From: Ichthyophis bannanicus
Lineage: Eukaryota; Chordata; Amphibia; Gymnophiona; Ichthyophiidae
NCBI GenBank assembly: GCA_033557465.1
Contig: CM066031.1
Coordinates: forward strand, 1,667,494,800-1,667,558,799
Reading direction: 5' to 3'
DNA length: 64,000 bases
Part shown: positions 52,521 through 63,449 of the stretch, piece by piece
Numbering within the stretch: position 1 is the stretch's first letter
How the letters are laid out: each line of letters begins with the position of its first letter
Notes under the pieces: generated by a model
Databases searched by the model: none
Told to the model about the DNA's origin: nothing
What the model saw: only the letters and a program-made list of their open reading frames with translations
Translations under genes and position numbers: made by a program

Positions 52521-53411
52521 ATGGTTTTTTTTTCAGAATTGGGAATGGTTAAAGCTATTTCTTGGAATGTGCATGGCTTAAACAATCCGTGCAAACGGCG
52601 GAGGGTATTAGATCAGGTATGTAGAGAGAAGGCTGAGATAGTCTTTTTACGGGAAACCCACTTTGCTAGACATGATCATTTTGATTCTGCCAAAGGTCGG
52701 TTCCCAAAAATACACCTGGCTAATTACTCGACAAAGAAACGAGGGGTTGCTATACTGCTCTCCGCTGCCTGTCCCTTTCAGCTGATTAAGAAGGTCTCGG
52801 ACCCCGAAGGCCGTTTTTTGATCTTACTAGGTTCTATTCAAGGGATTACGTTAACTCTTGTCAATGTGTATCTCCCTCCCGCAGTAGTGGGAAGCACACT
52901 GATCGATCTTTTAAAGGCAATTCAGCAGTTTAGTCAAGGCCCATTGATTCTAGGGGGGGACTTCAACTGTGTCTGTGCTGAGATAGACCGCTCGGGGAGC
53001 AGGATTCAGGGTAACACTTTGGGGAAGTTACTGGTGGATTGGGCTTCGCAGTTAGATTTGTGTGATGTATGGCGGCATCTGCACACTTTGGAAAGGGATT
53101 ACACTTTCTATTCTCAGGCACACTGTTGCCACTCTCGGATAGACATGTGGTTTTTGTCTAGATCGGAGGTCCAGTGGGTAGCTCACGCCACTATTGGGAC
53201 CATGGGTCCATCGGACCATGCAATTATCTCAATTAATCTAGCCCTGGGGGTGACTGAGTCACCAGATCTGAGATGGTCCCTACCACGAGGTCTTTTGCTT
53301 AACTCGGAGTTTTCCGCTGAGATTCGTAAACGATGGACGGAGTACTTGCATTTTAATGACTCCAGAGGTGCAATGGTGATTTTTCCGGCTATGCTGACAA
53401 TTGCTGTGTGA
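52521..53411 (+). pseudogene. L1 ORF2p, endonuclease domain only
   Basis: The likely start is the Met at 52545 (MVKAISWNVHGLNNP); the open frame begins 24 bases earlier. APE endonuclease motifs are present: ISWNVHGLNNP (Asn), VFLRETHF (Glu; relatives have LQETH), LVNVYLPPAV, LILGGDFNCVCAEID (Asp, Asn), HSRIDMWFLS and GPSDHAIISINL (Asp-His). The L1 sequence ends in LHFNDS at 53362; the last 15 or so residues of the frame come from the target-site duplication and flanking DNA. The RT and Cys-rich domains are absent, so the product could only nick DNA. Confidence 0.9.
53363..53378. repeat. L1 target-site duplication, right copy
   Basis: CAGAGGTGCAATGGTG is identical to 49691-49706. No A-tract precedes it. 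Confidence 0.92.
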
Positions 53412-54590
53412 GCTAGAGGAGGTGATCTAAGGCACCCTAAGAATTCCTGTCATACGAGAAGTGGGACTGTTGAAGTATGTGGTGAGTATAGGATGGATGC
53501 ATGTGTGGATGAGAATCGCAGATCAGATTAGCAGTCCTGGGACCCCATGCCAACATCTTATACCAGTTGTTTTCTAGAGATGCCGGGCATCTGTACTGCA
53601 GAGGTATGTTTTGTGTGAGTGCAAGTGAGAGTGTGTATGTGTGTGTGGTTAGAGGGATGCATGGGGGGACCTGTGTGTGCAACTGCAATTTTCGAGGGAC
53701 ATCAGTGCCTGGCCTGTACCTGGTCCGTAGGGCTGACCGCAGCATGACCAGGTGCCAGTGTGATCAGCCAGGATACAGCAGAACAAGATCTCTATGGATA
53801 AATGTCAATGCATATCCCTGTCAGTGATAAGTGACTCTTAGAATGAGTGCATGCAACAGGGCACACAGCACCATCAGCGGTCTCACAAATGTGCACATTT
53901 GTATAGATAGATGCTGGTGCCCTTGGGCATCTAGTAGTGTTGTATGCACTGCTGCATGCACTCAGTCTGAGGGTCCCTATCTAATGTCGGGGATATGCTC
54001 TGACATTTAGCTGTAGAGGACCATTTCTGATTTCTTCTGGTCCACACATAGCATTGTACTGACTGTTGTCAGAGATTACCAATGCAAGCAAAACTAAAAT
54101 GTTCAGTTACTGCCATGTATATTATGCTGCAATGTATGTCAGGACATTCATATCACTTTTGTAACATCTTTGAGTACACAGGGATCACTTTGCAGTGTCC
54201 TGGTCATGCAACGGATTAGTTTATATGGTCTGTTTTCCATCAGCACATCTGTATCATCCGTTTTCGTGGGTAATTGGCATGGACACCACACTGTCAGTGT
54301 GAAGAGAATCTTTGGGGATGCACATTGAAACTAAGGAGGCATGGCTGCAAGGAGATGGGCAGTAGCAGAGCCGTACATCTTTTGGGAATTTGCCGAGGAC
54401 AGGGACATCCATGTTGCTTGCTACATTTACCCATGTCCCAGGGTTTGGGCGTGCTGCGCCAAACATATCTCTTTCTCCGACTCTGGACCCGCAGGCATGT
54501 CCACACCCACGCATGCGGGATTAAGGTCAAACGGGGCCTGTTTTTCATTTGGAGTGTATGCAGGCTGGACATGCACATTATGGAATTGCG
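53379..54590. other. Unclassified region right of the L1
   Basis: There is no coding similarity. Composition (TGTG/CATGC words, a short TG run at 53632-53648) resembles 23646-26387, but I could not align the two. Confidence 0.4.
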
Positions 54591-55097
54591 CTCCACATGC
54601 ATAACTTTGCACTTGTCCACATTAAATTTCATTTGCCATTTGGATACCCAGTCTTCCAATTTATCAAGGTCCTATTTTTTCACAATCCTCTTGTGTTTTA
54701 ACAACTTTGAATAATTTTGGTATCATCTACAAATATGATCACTCACTCGTTATTTCCATCTCCAGGTCATTTATAATTATGTTAAAAAGTAGTGGGCCAA
54801 GCACAGATCACTATTCACCTTTCTTAATTGAGAAAATTGGCCATATAGCCCTACTCTCTGTTTTCTATCTTTTAGCTCATTCCTGATCCACAATAGTCCA
54901 TTGTATCCTATCCCATGCCTGTTTAATTTCATCAAGAATCTCTTGTGAGGGACCTTGTTAAAGACTTTCTGAAAATCCAGTTACATTATATCAACCAGCT
55001 CACCTTTACCTATTTATTCACACCTTCAAAACAATATAACAGATTAGTAAGATAAGATTTTCCTTGGCTAAATCCATGTTGACTTTCTCCCATTAAG

Positions 55098-56105
55098 CCA
55101 TGGCCATCTACAGTACAACCACCCTCACAGTAAGAGATGCAGAACTCCCAATCAAGACCTCCATAAAGTACCTCGGTGTGATACTCGATCAACAACTCAA
55201 TCTTAAAGAACACATAAAGAAAACAGTAAGGTCAATTTACTACAAACTAAAAACACTGCGCCACCTGAAACCAATGATGGAGACCAAGGACTTCCGTACA
55301 GTCTTCCAAGCAATAGTCACACCACATTTTGACTATGCGAATATCATCCTTCATGGCCTCCCCAAGAATACTCTAAATCCACTTCAACTGGCGATGAACG
55401 CGGCAGCCCGCATCTTATCTGGAGCTTCTATAAGGGATCATATAACACCAATTCTGATCGATCTGCACTGGCTCCCGATAAACTGCAGAATAACATACAA
55501 AACCCTCCTCATCACATTCAAAGCAATTAATAAATTATCTCCTGCATCAATCTCAAACCTCATCACCCTCACACCAAACAACAGACCCAGGAGACTAGTA
55601 GCAGAAAACACACTAGTTACTCCTAGCATCTCCACAAAATGGACACAACAAACTACTAACAGAGCTTTTGTGTCCTATGCTCCCAAATGCTGGAACAAAC
55701 TACCTCCAAACATCAGATCAATCAGGGATATCACCCAATTTAGAAAGTCCATCAAGCACTACTTATTCACTCTGCACTTCAGGCTACCATACACCCAATA
55801 GAACCGGCCCCCACCTCACTCAGATAACTCCTACACATAACAACAACCCAGAACAAAAAATCAAAATGTAATAACACTGTATTCTTGTCAAACTCAAATT
55901 TTGATGTAACCTATCTAATGTATATATAATTATGTATGATTATGTAGATAGTTATCCCCAGTTTACACCCAGTTTATCCTCCCTGTTATCTGTAAACCTA
56001 GATCAGTCATGTATTGACAGGTATGTTGTTGTTCAATGTAAACCGCACTGATGATGAATAGTGCGGTATATAAAAAATGTTAAATAAATAAATAAAATAA
56101 ATAAA
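55098..56105 (+). mobile_element. L2-type LINE 3' end with hairpin and AAATAAAT tail
   Basis: This is the 5'-truncated 3' part of a LINE inserted in reverse orientation into the old CR1. The coding part (55100-55801) is one open frame. The 3' UTR ends with the hairpin ACCGCACT (56042-56049) / AGTGCGGT (56060-56067) followed by AAATAAATAAATAAAATAAA. The same 3' end occurs on the SINE at 62820 and on inserts at 9189, 12750 and 13466, so this LINE family is the likely source of their mobilising machinery. Confidence 0.88.
55100..55801 (+). pseudogene. L2-type reverse transcriptase, C-terminal region
   Basis: An open frame of 233 codons covers the part after the palm: IKTSIKYLGVILDQQLNLKE, IVTPHFDYANIILHGLP, PLQLAMNAAARILSGAS, ILIDLHWLPINCRITYKTLL, and PKCWNKLPPNIRSIRDITQF followed by FRKSIKHYLF. 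The order YLGV, DYAN, LHWLPI and WNKLP is typical of the L2 / Rex1-type thumb and C-terminal domain. The upstream RT and endonuclease are missing because of 5' truncation; the first Met is fortuitous. Confidence 0.88.
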
Positions 56106-57104
56106 ATGTTCAGTAATTTTATTATTTATAATAGTTTCTACCATTTTTCCCCATACTGATGTCAGACTCAACAGTCCGTAGTTTCCTGGATCAATCCTGG
56201 AGCCATTTTTGAAAGTTAGCATTATATTAGTCATTCTCCAATCTTCAAGTACTAGAGATGATTTTAATGATAGATCACAGATTAGTAATAGTAGGTCTGC
56301 AATCTCATATTTCAGCTCTTTCAGCACCCTGGAATGTTTACCATCTGGTCCAGGTGATTTGCTGCTCTTTAGTTTATCAAATAGCTGTAATACATCTTCC
56401 CAGTTTATCCATATTTATTTCAATTCTTCTGATATATCACCTTTAAATAGAATTTCAGGCATGGGTAACTTCCCTACATCCTCTTCAGTAAAGACTGAAG
56501 CAAAGAATTAATTCAGTCTCTCCGCTGTGGCCTTGTTCTTCCTTAGCACCCCTTTTACCCCTCTATCATCTAATGGTCCATCTGACTCTCACAGGTTTTT
56601 GGCTTCAAATTTACTTGAAAATGTTTTTATTATGCATTTTTGCTTCTATGGCAAGCTTCTCTTCAAATTCTCTCTTTGCCTGCATTATCAGGGCCTTATA
56701 TCTATCTTGCCAGTGCTTATGTTGTTTCATATTTTTGCCATTTGGTTCCCTTTTCCATTTCCTGAACAATGCTTTTTTTGGCTACAACAGCATCTCTAAA
56801 ACCATGCTGGCAGTTGTTTGGACTTCCATCCACCTTTCTCAAAGCGCTTCCAAAATAGTATTTTTTAAAGTATATTTATGCTTGATGTAAACCTTTAACT
56901 TTTGCAGCTGCTGCTTTTAGTTTTTTCTTAACTATTTTCTTGAGTTTATCATAGTCTCGCTTTTGAAAGTTAAAAGCTAGTGTTGTGGATTTCCTTGCTG
57001 TCCTCACTCCATTTATTAAATCAAATGCTATGATCAATGTTGCCATGTGATCCTAAAAACATTATCTCTTGCATCAGATCTTGTGTTCCACTATTACTAC
57101 TACT

Positions 57105-58264
57105 ACTGAGCATTTGTATAGCACTATAAGACATATGCAGCGCTGCACAGACCCATGTAAAAGAGGGTCACTGCTCATCAGAGCTTACAATCCAATAGAG
57201 ACAGACAACACAGTAGCTTTAAAAACGGGATACATCTAGGGGAAATGGTAACACAAAGGAGACCAGGTGAGTCAAGATCCAAAGGAGGCAGAGAAGAGGT
57301 GAGTTTTCAGCCTGGATTTGAAAAGGGCCAGAGAAGGCACCTGATGTACAGACTCAGGTAGTTTGTTCCAGGCATAAGGAGCAGCAAGGTGAAAGGAGCG
57401 AAGTCTGGAGTTAGCAATAGAAGAGAAGGGCATAGATAGAACCGATTTGGCAGAAGAGCGGAGTTTTCGAGGAGGGGTGTAGGGAGAGATAAGAGAGGAA
57501 AGGTAGTGAGGAGCTGCAGAGTGAATGCACTTATAGGTCAGCAGAAGTTTGAACTGGATGCAGAAACAGATAGGGAGCCAATGAAGTGACTTGAGAAGAG
57601 GGATAATATAAGCATGACGAGGTTGGCGGAAGATTAGATGTGCAGCAGAGTGTTGAAGAGATTGAAGGGGAGACAGATGATTCAGAGGGAGACCAGCAAG
57701 GAGAAGGTTACAATAGTCAAGACAGGAGGTGACTAAAGAGTGGACAAGTGTCTTAGTAGTGTGTTCAGAAAGGAATGGGTGGATTTTGTTGATGTTATAG
57801 AGAAATAAATGGCAGGTTTTAGCTATCAGATGGAGTATGTGGAGAAGGAGAGAGGAGTCAAAGACAACCCCCAGGTTGCAAGCCGAGGAAACAGGGTGTA
57901 GAGAGTTATCCACAGAGACTGAGAAAGGAGGAAGGGGAGAGGAGGGTTTAGGGGGAAAAATAAGAAGCTCAGTTTTTACCATGCTCAATTTCAAATGGCG
58001 ATGAAACATCTAAGCAGCAGTGTCAGAAAGGCAGGCAGAGATCTGGGCCTGGATTGTTGGAAAGATTTCAGATGTAGAGAGGTAGATCTGGGAGTCATCA
58101 GAATAGAGAAGGTACTGAAAGCCATGGGAAGAGATGAGTGCACCAATGGAGTGAGCATAGAGAGAGAAAATGAGTGGACCCAAGATAGATCCTTGGGATA
58201 CACCAACTGAGAGCGGGATAGCAGCAGAGGAGCATCCACCAGAACAAACACCGAAAGAGCAATG
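57105..58264 (-). mobile_element. L2-type LINE 3' end (second family), minus strand
   Basis: It reads from 58264 down to 57105. The 3' UTR contains GGATTGTAAGCTCTGATGAG and ATGGGTCTGTGCAGCGCTGC on the minus strand and ends in a (TAG)n run at about 57105-57116. It is a different family from 55098-56105, with a trinucleotide tail. The 5' side stops abruptly at the outer end of DIRS copy F. Confidence 0.88.
57272..58260 (-). pseudogene. L2-type reverse transcriptase, palm to C-terminus
   Basis: The upstream piece (about 58000-58260, minus) carries, in a frame different from the long frame, [20 protein letters not shown] and [14 protein letters not shown], with the YSDD catalytic box. The 245-codon frame from 58009 continues: MFHRHLKLSMVKTELLIFP, VSSACNLGVVFDSSL, VTSCLDYCNLLLAGLP, LLKSLHWLPICFCIQFKLL and YAWNKLPESVHQVPSLALFK. 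The block order identifies an L2-clade RT. A stop or frameshift separates the two pieces near 58010. Confidence 0.88.
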
Positions 58265-58269
58265 GGTGA

Positions 58270-58450
58270 GATACCATAGTTACTCACCTGTAACAGGTAA
58301 TATCTGGGAACAGCAGGAATCAGTCTTCACATATGGGTATCATCGGCACCGACGGAGCCCAAACGGGAATGTTCCCCAGCGTCCAATAGGAAAGCCTTTG
58401 GGAGCACTTCATTGCACCTGCGCATCTGCCTTCCCACCTTCCCAACTCCT
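58270..58450 (-). repeat. Right inverted terminal repeat of DIRS copy F
   Basis: It begins CCATAGTTACTCACCTGTAA and contains GCACCGACGGAGCCC and GGAAAGCCTTTGGGAGCAC. Its left-side partner is lost with the 5' end. Confidence 0.8.
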
Positions 58451-58504
58451 CTCCTTAGTTGAGTTTGTAACTGAGAGGTAGAGGAAAATGTATACCCAAA
58501 ACTC

Positions 58505-58620
58505 CTAGGGAGGAGGGTGGGTTGTAAAGACTGATTCCTGCTGTTCCCGGAGATCACCTGTTACAGGTGAGTAACTATGCTATCTCCAGGAAAAAGCAGG
58601 AATGCATTCTTCACATATGG
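58505..58620 (-). repeat. Internal complementary region of DIRS copy F
   Basis: GACTGATTCCTGCTGTTCCC ... CACCTGTTACAGGTGAGTAACT mirrors the right outer end at 58270-58340, and CTCCAGGAAAAAGCAGGAAT ... TTCACATATGGG carries the inverse of the lost left end. The palindrome CACCTGTTACAGGTG is perfect here. Confidence 0.8.
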
Positions 58621-58899
58621 GACTCACTAGCACCAGACTGAAAAGGCATCCTTGAGGCTAATGAATGGAGCCAAGAGGGCATGGACACAAAGTGGCCCCA
58701 GCGTATTTGAGTACAGTAGGCAAGAGCATGGAGCAAGGAGTCAGGTGCCAAAGAAGTATAAATGGTAGGAGTTGTGATTAAGTCCCAAAGAGATGCTGAA
58801 GAACATCCTGGCCAAAGACAGCATCCCAACGGGAGTCCCTGTCAAGGCAGCAGTGAGCAGCGAAGGTGTGAACAGAGTACCAGATATCTGCTCAGCAGA

Positions 58900-59890
58900 T
58901 CTACTCTATGGGTTGGCAATTGAGGCTGCCATAGACCTCACGTTGTGAGCGGTAACATGACCCTCGAGAGAGAGTCCCATCTGAGCATAGGCAAAAGAAA
59001 TGCAGTCCGCAATCCAGTTGGATAGAGTGCATTTTGACACCAGAAGACCCAAGTGGCTGGGGTCAAAGAAAAATAAATAATTGAGAGGATTTCCTAAATT
59101 CCTTGGTCCTTTCCAAACAGAAGGCAAGGGCACACTTGCAATTCAAAGTATACAATGCTGCCTCAGCACTAGAGTCATGCGGTCAGAGAAAAAATACCGG
59201 TAGCATGACAGATTGGTTGATATGAAAAGGTGAGACCACTTTTGGAAGGAAATACAGATGGGTATGGAGAACCACTTGTCATGGTGGAACTGAGTGTAGG
59301 GAGGATCCACTACTGAAGATTGCAGTTCACTGATACAATGAGCAGAGGTAAGGGCAATGAGGAAGATGATCTTCCAAGAAGGAATTTTGGAGAAGTGGTA
59401 GCCAAAGGCTCAAACGGGGCTTTTAGAAGCTGTGCTAGGACCACGTTGAGATCCCAAGCCACTGGTGGTGTTTTGATCGGTGGCTTGGAAAGAGGAAGTT
59501 TCTGCATGAATTGTTGCACCAAGGGGTGCGAGGAAATGTGATGCCTATCCAGTGGCCAATGATAGGCTGCAATGGCACTGAGATGAACTCTGGCAGAGTA
59601 AGTCTTCAGCCCTGTGGAAGACAAGTGAAGAAAATATTGCAGAATAAGTTCCACTGGGCAGTCAGATCAATCTGCTTTGGGGTGTACCAGAGGGTGAACC
59701 ATCACCATTTGATGGCATAAAAATACCTGGTAGATGACTTGCTTGATGCAAGCAAGATGTCCTTGACCAGTTGAGGGAGATCCAGGTTATCAAAGGTCAT
59801 GCTTTTAGCAGCCATGCCATGAGACAGAGGCTTGTGGATTGGGATGGAGGAGTAGCCTCTGATCCTGAGAGAGGAGGTCGGGGGCATGAC
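58900..59890 (-). pseudogene. DIRS tyrosine recombinase remnant (copy F)
   Basis: From N to C on the minus strand: 59702-59887 LLASSKSSTRYFYAIKW; 59310-59654 VELILQYFLHLSS-like sequence, LKTYSARVHLSAIAAYHWPL and PVAWDLNVVLAQLLKAPFEPLA, then the region where the first catalytic Arg should be, out of frame; 58906-59133 FFFDPSHLGLLVSKCTLSNW, IADCISFAYAQMGLSLEGH and VTAHNVRSMA, which has the HxxR box. The C-terminal Tyr segment is beyond a further break near 58900. Confidence 0.82.
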
Positions 59891-59949
59891 CCAAACTGAG
59901 GGGTGGCGTCTGCGCTAGATGAAGCAGCAGAGGAAACCATGGCTGACGG

Positions 59950-61445
59950 GGTCAGTAAGGGGCTATTAGAATCATAGAGCCCTTGTTGACCTGCAATTTG
60001 AACAGAGTTTTGGGTATCAGGGTGGTCGGTGGGAATGCATTAAGAAAGCCTGAGCCCCAATGCAGAAGAAAGGCATCCTCTGCCTGACTGTGTCGGGAGG
60101 GAAGTCTGGAGCCAAAGAATGATAGTCGCGCTCCTGAGTGATGAACAGATCTATTCTGGAGGTCCTCCACATGTGGAAGATCCAAGATGCCCTCTCTTGT
60201 TAGAGTCCATTCTTGTGGATAGAGGATGCGGCTGAGTCTGTCCACCAGGACACTGAGCTCGCCTGGGTGATACACCACCCAAAGGTGGATATGGTTTGCA
60301 ATGGCAAAGAACAAGAGTCGAAAGGCCTTCTAGCAGAGGGGATAGGAACCAGTTCCTCTTTGCTTCTTCATGTAGAACATGATTGTCCATCTGGACTAAG
60401 ATGTGTTTGTCTGATAGTTGAGGTCGAAAAACCTGAAGGGCATTCATGAGAGCATGTAGTTCGAGGAGATTGATCTCCATTTGGCATTCCCATTCTGTCC
60501 ACTTTCCCTGTGTAGTGAGATTGTTCAGATGTGCTCCCCTCCCAAGTTTGGAAGCATCCATCATTAGGGTGTATTGGGGTGGAGGTCACCCTCCGAGAAG
60601 ATATTGGGGGGAGCACCACCACTGAAGGGAGTATATAAGAGAAGGTGTGATGCAAATCTTGTCTGAGAGATGTCCGGTTGCCTGACTCCATTGGGATAAG
60701 AGTGTCCATTGGGCTTGTCTCATGTGTAGACGGGCATATGGGATGCCGTGGACCGTGGAGACCATGTGTCCCAGAAGACATAGCATGTCTATAGCTGTCT
60801 CGGCACTTTGACCTTATATAGTGAGGGTCAGCTCAATGAGACAAGCAGAGCGATGAGGAAGGAAAGCTTGGTCATGACAAGTATTGAGAAGTGCTCCAAT
60901 GAACTCGAGTTGTTGTGAGGGAAGCAGGTGGGATTTTGGAAGTTTTAACACAAAGCTTAGACATTGGAGCACCGTGATGGTGCGAGAAAGTGATTGTTTT
61001 ATGATTTTTGGGAATTCTTCTCATATCAGCCAATCGTCTAAGTAGGGGAAGACATACGTATGCTGTGATGACTGCCATGCATTTTGTGAATACTCTTGAG
61101 TGCGGAAGCTAGCCCGAAGGGAAGCAGCCAATACTGGTAATGGATTTGCTGAACCCAAAAGTGCAGATATTGTCTGTGGTGAGGGTGTATCAGCAAATGC
61201 GTGTAAGCATCTTTGAGATCTAGAGAAAATAGCCAGTTGTTCCTCTGGAGGTATGGAAGAAGGGTGCCAAGGGAAATCATCTTGAACTTTTCTCGAATGA
61301 GAAATTTGTTGAGATCCCTCAGATCTAGAATGGGTCTGAAACCTCCCATTTTTTTTGGGATAAGAAAGTAAGGAGAATATAAGTCTTTGCTTTCTTGGGT
61401 GGGAGGGAATCTTTCGACAGCCCCCTGAGCTAACAGGGTGACCAC
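59950..61445 (-). pseudogene. DIRS RT and RNase H remnant (copy F)
   Basis: At 61038-61445 the RT N-terminal half is open: LYSPYFLIPKKMGGFRPILD, LRDLNKFLIREKFKMISLG, NNWLFSLDLKDAYTHLLIHP (motif A Asp kept) and YWLLPFGLASALKSIHK. The YLDD region at about 61030 is frameshifted. At 60586-60786 LLGHMVSTVHGIPYARLHMR is seen. RNase H follows at 60151-60564 (MMDASKLGRGAHLNN, EINLLELHALMNAL, VQMDNHVLHEE) and 59952-60314 (ELSVLVDRLSRILYPQEW), with FLNAFPPTTLIPKTLFKL from the methyltransferase-like region. Several frameshifts lie between. Confidence 0.85.
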
Positions 61446-61681
61446 CTCAGTGGACAGGAGATTGGCCTGAAAAGGGTTTGCAGGATAATCTCTTGCAGAG
61501 GTGTTTAGGGGTAAGCTTTGAAAGTGAAGTAGATAGGTCCCTTGGACAATGTTGAGAGTCCACTTCTCTGATGTGATGAGATGCCACCTGTGAGCATAAG
61601 CACAAAGCCTGCTTGCTATGTGAAGGGGCTGGGGACCCTGCAGAGGCAGAGTAGCTATGCTCTTTAAGAAGGAATCAAAAA

Positions 61682-62700
61682 CTAGGTGCTGGCTGTGGCA
61701 GAGCAGTGGTTGGGGTTTGAGAGTCTTGGCCTTCTTAGGCTGATGGGGACAATGTGGCCTTTGCTGTTGCTGCTGAGGTTGAAAACCAGCAGAGGTTTGG
61801 TAAGAAGAAAAATATCTCTTCTTTTTGGTGTAGAAAGACTTCTTTGTGGTAACTTCCTCCTAGAGGGGTCTGAAGTCTTTCTTGAGAGGCGCTTCAGGGT
61901 GAGACTGTCTGCCTCAAGCTGTCCTGTCTTCTCTCTCCAATCTTTACCAAATAGGTTTTCTCCAGAGCAAGGAATATTGGCCAATTTATCTTGAACCCAC
62001 TGCTCGAAGTCCGATGCCTGAAGCAAGGCCATCCTAGGAGACCCTATGCAAACTTCAGCAGCTCTGCTGGTAGACTCAAACGTATTGAAGGCTACCCTGG
62101 TGAGGAACTTGGAAGTGTTCTGAGCCTGTGTGACTATAGTCAGGTATGCATCACGTTTGTCATCTGGGAGAATAAGAGCACATTTTTCTAGATCCCTTGA
62201 GACATCCTTGAGGTACATGCCCATGTAGAGGGTGTAGGATGTAATCCTAGAAACAAGCATGCCTGCCTGGAAGAAGCAATGTCCAAAGGCATCGAGAGCC
62301 CTAGCATCTTTGGCAGGCGGCACCGATGAATGAGTTTTAGAACTCTTGACACATTACATCGCTGATTCCACTACCATAGAATGGTGTGGTAGTTGAGGCT
62401 TTTGAAACCCCGGGCATAATGAAACTCAGTACATGGTATTGAGGTGTTTACTGATAGGCGGAAACATTAGCGAGGCTTCCCACATACCTAGCATAAAATT
62501 TTGTAGGATCTTATGCACTGGTAATGTTGCTGCCTCTTTGAGCATCGAGGGGTATTGGAAGATTTCCAATTCTTCAGCCTTCGGTTCCATTTCTGATGCT
62601 ACTGTGATTTAGAGACCTGCTGCCATGTTCTGAATGAAGTCCTGAAAGGACATGTCCTCTGGCAAGGATCGATGCCGCCCATGAAGAATGGCCAGCAGAA
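61682..62700 (-). pseudogene. DIRS gag-like ORF1 remnant (copy F)
   Basis: A minus-strand frame of 213 codons at 61682-62323 holds the conserved gag domain: PPAKDARALDAFGHCFFQAG, YTLYMGMYLKDVSRDLEK, VAFNTFESTSRAAEVCIG, ASDFEQWVQDKLANIPC and GENLFGKDWREKTGQLE. A further piece to 62700 (NSGAEELEIFQYPSML-like, in other frames) covers the acidic region. The N-terminal Cys module is absent because the element is cut near 62705. Confidence 0.83.
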
Positions 62701-62705
62701 GAAAG

Positions 62706-62819
62706 GAGTTGATAGTACCTCTGTATAAGTATTTGGAGTATTGTTTGCAATTCTGGAGACCGCACCTTCAAAAGGATATAAACAGGTAGGAGTCGGTGCA
62801 GAGGGTGACTACTAAAATG
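62706..62819 (+). mobile_element. CR1 RT C-terminal fragment
   Basis: ACCTCTGTATAAGTATTTGG ... GGAGACCGCACCTTCAAAAG matches the start of the CR1 fragment at 46480-46560. It is about 110 bases long and is cut by the SINE at 62820. Confidence 0.8.
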
Positions 62820-63106
62820 ATTTTATTTATTTATTTCTCTTATATACCGCACTATTCTGCATCAGTGCAGTTTACATTGAACAAACTGAAATTACATTGA
62901 ACAGGGCATTATAACTTGGAGATAACTATTTTTACAGGGAACATGGGCTATGGAGGGCTAAGTAGCTTGCCCAAGACCACAAGGAGCACCTGTGGGACTA
63001 GAAACCCCAGTCCTTCCTGCCCAAGGTTGCTGTCCTCTAATGGGATTTGAACCCCCGACCTTCTGGCCTGAAGTACCTTGCCCCAACCACTAGGCCACTC
63101 CTCCAC
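62820..63106 (-). mobile_element. tRNA-derived CORE-type SINE with LINE tail hairpin
   Basis: On the minus strand the head begins GGAGGAGTGGCCTAGTGGTT, with a pol III A box (inverse of 63087-63097) and a B box GGTTCAAATCCCA (inverse of 63041-63053), both near consensus. The CORE-like middle (CTTGGGCAAGCTACTTAGCC) follows. The 3' end has the ACTGCACT ... AGTGCGGT hairpin (62846-62871) and an AAATAAATAAATAAAA tail, shared with the LINE at 55098-56105. It is the best-preserved SINE in the window. Confidence 0.9.
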
Positions 63107-63449
63107 TCCTCCACTCACCCTGTAACTGATCAACAGCAAAGATACTTCTGAGCAGATTACTACAACTGTAAGTCATCCCCGACTCTACCAATTACTAGAA
63201 GTCCACTACTCTCGTAACTGTTAACTGCTTTGCTCCAACACCTCAACAACATCTACCTCATTATATGCTGTCATACCAAATCTTTGTCCCCAAATGTATT
63301 TTCCTACACATTAACTCCGATATAACCTCCAGTTGCTACTTGATTTTTCACAAAATACTCCTCTTTATCCTCCACCTTGTAACTAGAAGTAGTATAATAA
63401 GCATTCTTTATAACCATAATATATTGCTACAAAGTATATCCTTATTAAA
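63107..63449. other. Unassigned AT-rich spacer
   Basis: No feature is recognised between the SINE and the tandem-repeat/CR1 unit. Confidence 0.4.

Larger units (their letters stand above)
49707..53362 (+). mobile_element. L1-type LINE: complete 5' end, truncated 3' end, 16 bp TSD
   Basis: The element starts with a G-rich tip, has a leader of about 1.1 kb, ORF1 (50827-51818, broken) and ORF2, of which only the endonuclease and a short following part remain. It ends at 53362 without a poly(A) tail. The perfect 16 bp direct repeats at 49691-49706 and 53363-53378 show that both boundaries are original integration boundaries rather than later deletions. Loss of the 3' end with the 5' end kept is the reverse of normal L1 truncation. 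Confidence 0.88.
54591..57104 (-). mobile_element. CR1-type LINE, old internal fragment, split by an L2-type LINE
   Basis: The minus strand from 57104 to 54591 covers the endonuclease end and RT, corresponding to about 9640-7980 of the CR1 at 6850-11802. Recognisable peptides are AEAKMHNKNIFK-type decay near 56640, QLFDKLKSSKSPGPDGKHS near 56350 in reverse and VIFADDTKII near 54730. The L2-type fragment 55098-56105 interrupts it at the point equivalent to 8500-8515. The 3' end of the LINE is missing. Many indels show it is the oldest CR1 copy here. Confidence 0.85.
58265..62705 (-). mobile_element. DIRS1-like retrotransposon copy F (minus, 5' end missing)
   Basis: The right ITR (58270-58450), internal complementary region (58505-58620), tyrosine recombinase (58900-59890), RNase H/RT (59950-61445) and most of gag (61682-62700) are present in order. 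The N-terminal gag and left ITR are gone, cut at a CR1 fragment near 62706. Its protein sequence differs clearly from copies A-C, and agrees best with copy D, so it represents a second DIRS subfamily. Frames are broken throughout. Confidence 0.9.

Noticed and set aside
62820..63106. A functional tRNA gene
   Set aside because: The A and B boxes are present but no cloverleaf with acceptor stem could be built, and the CORE middle and LINE tail show it is a SINE.
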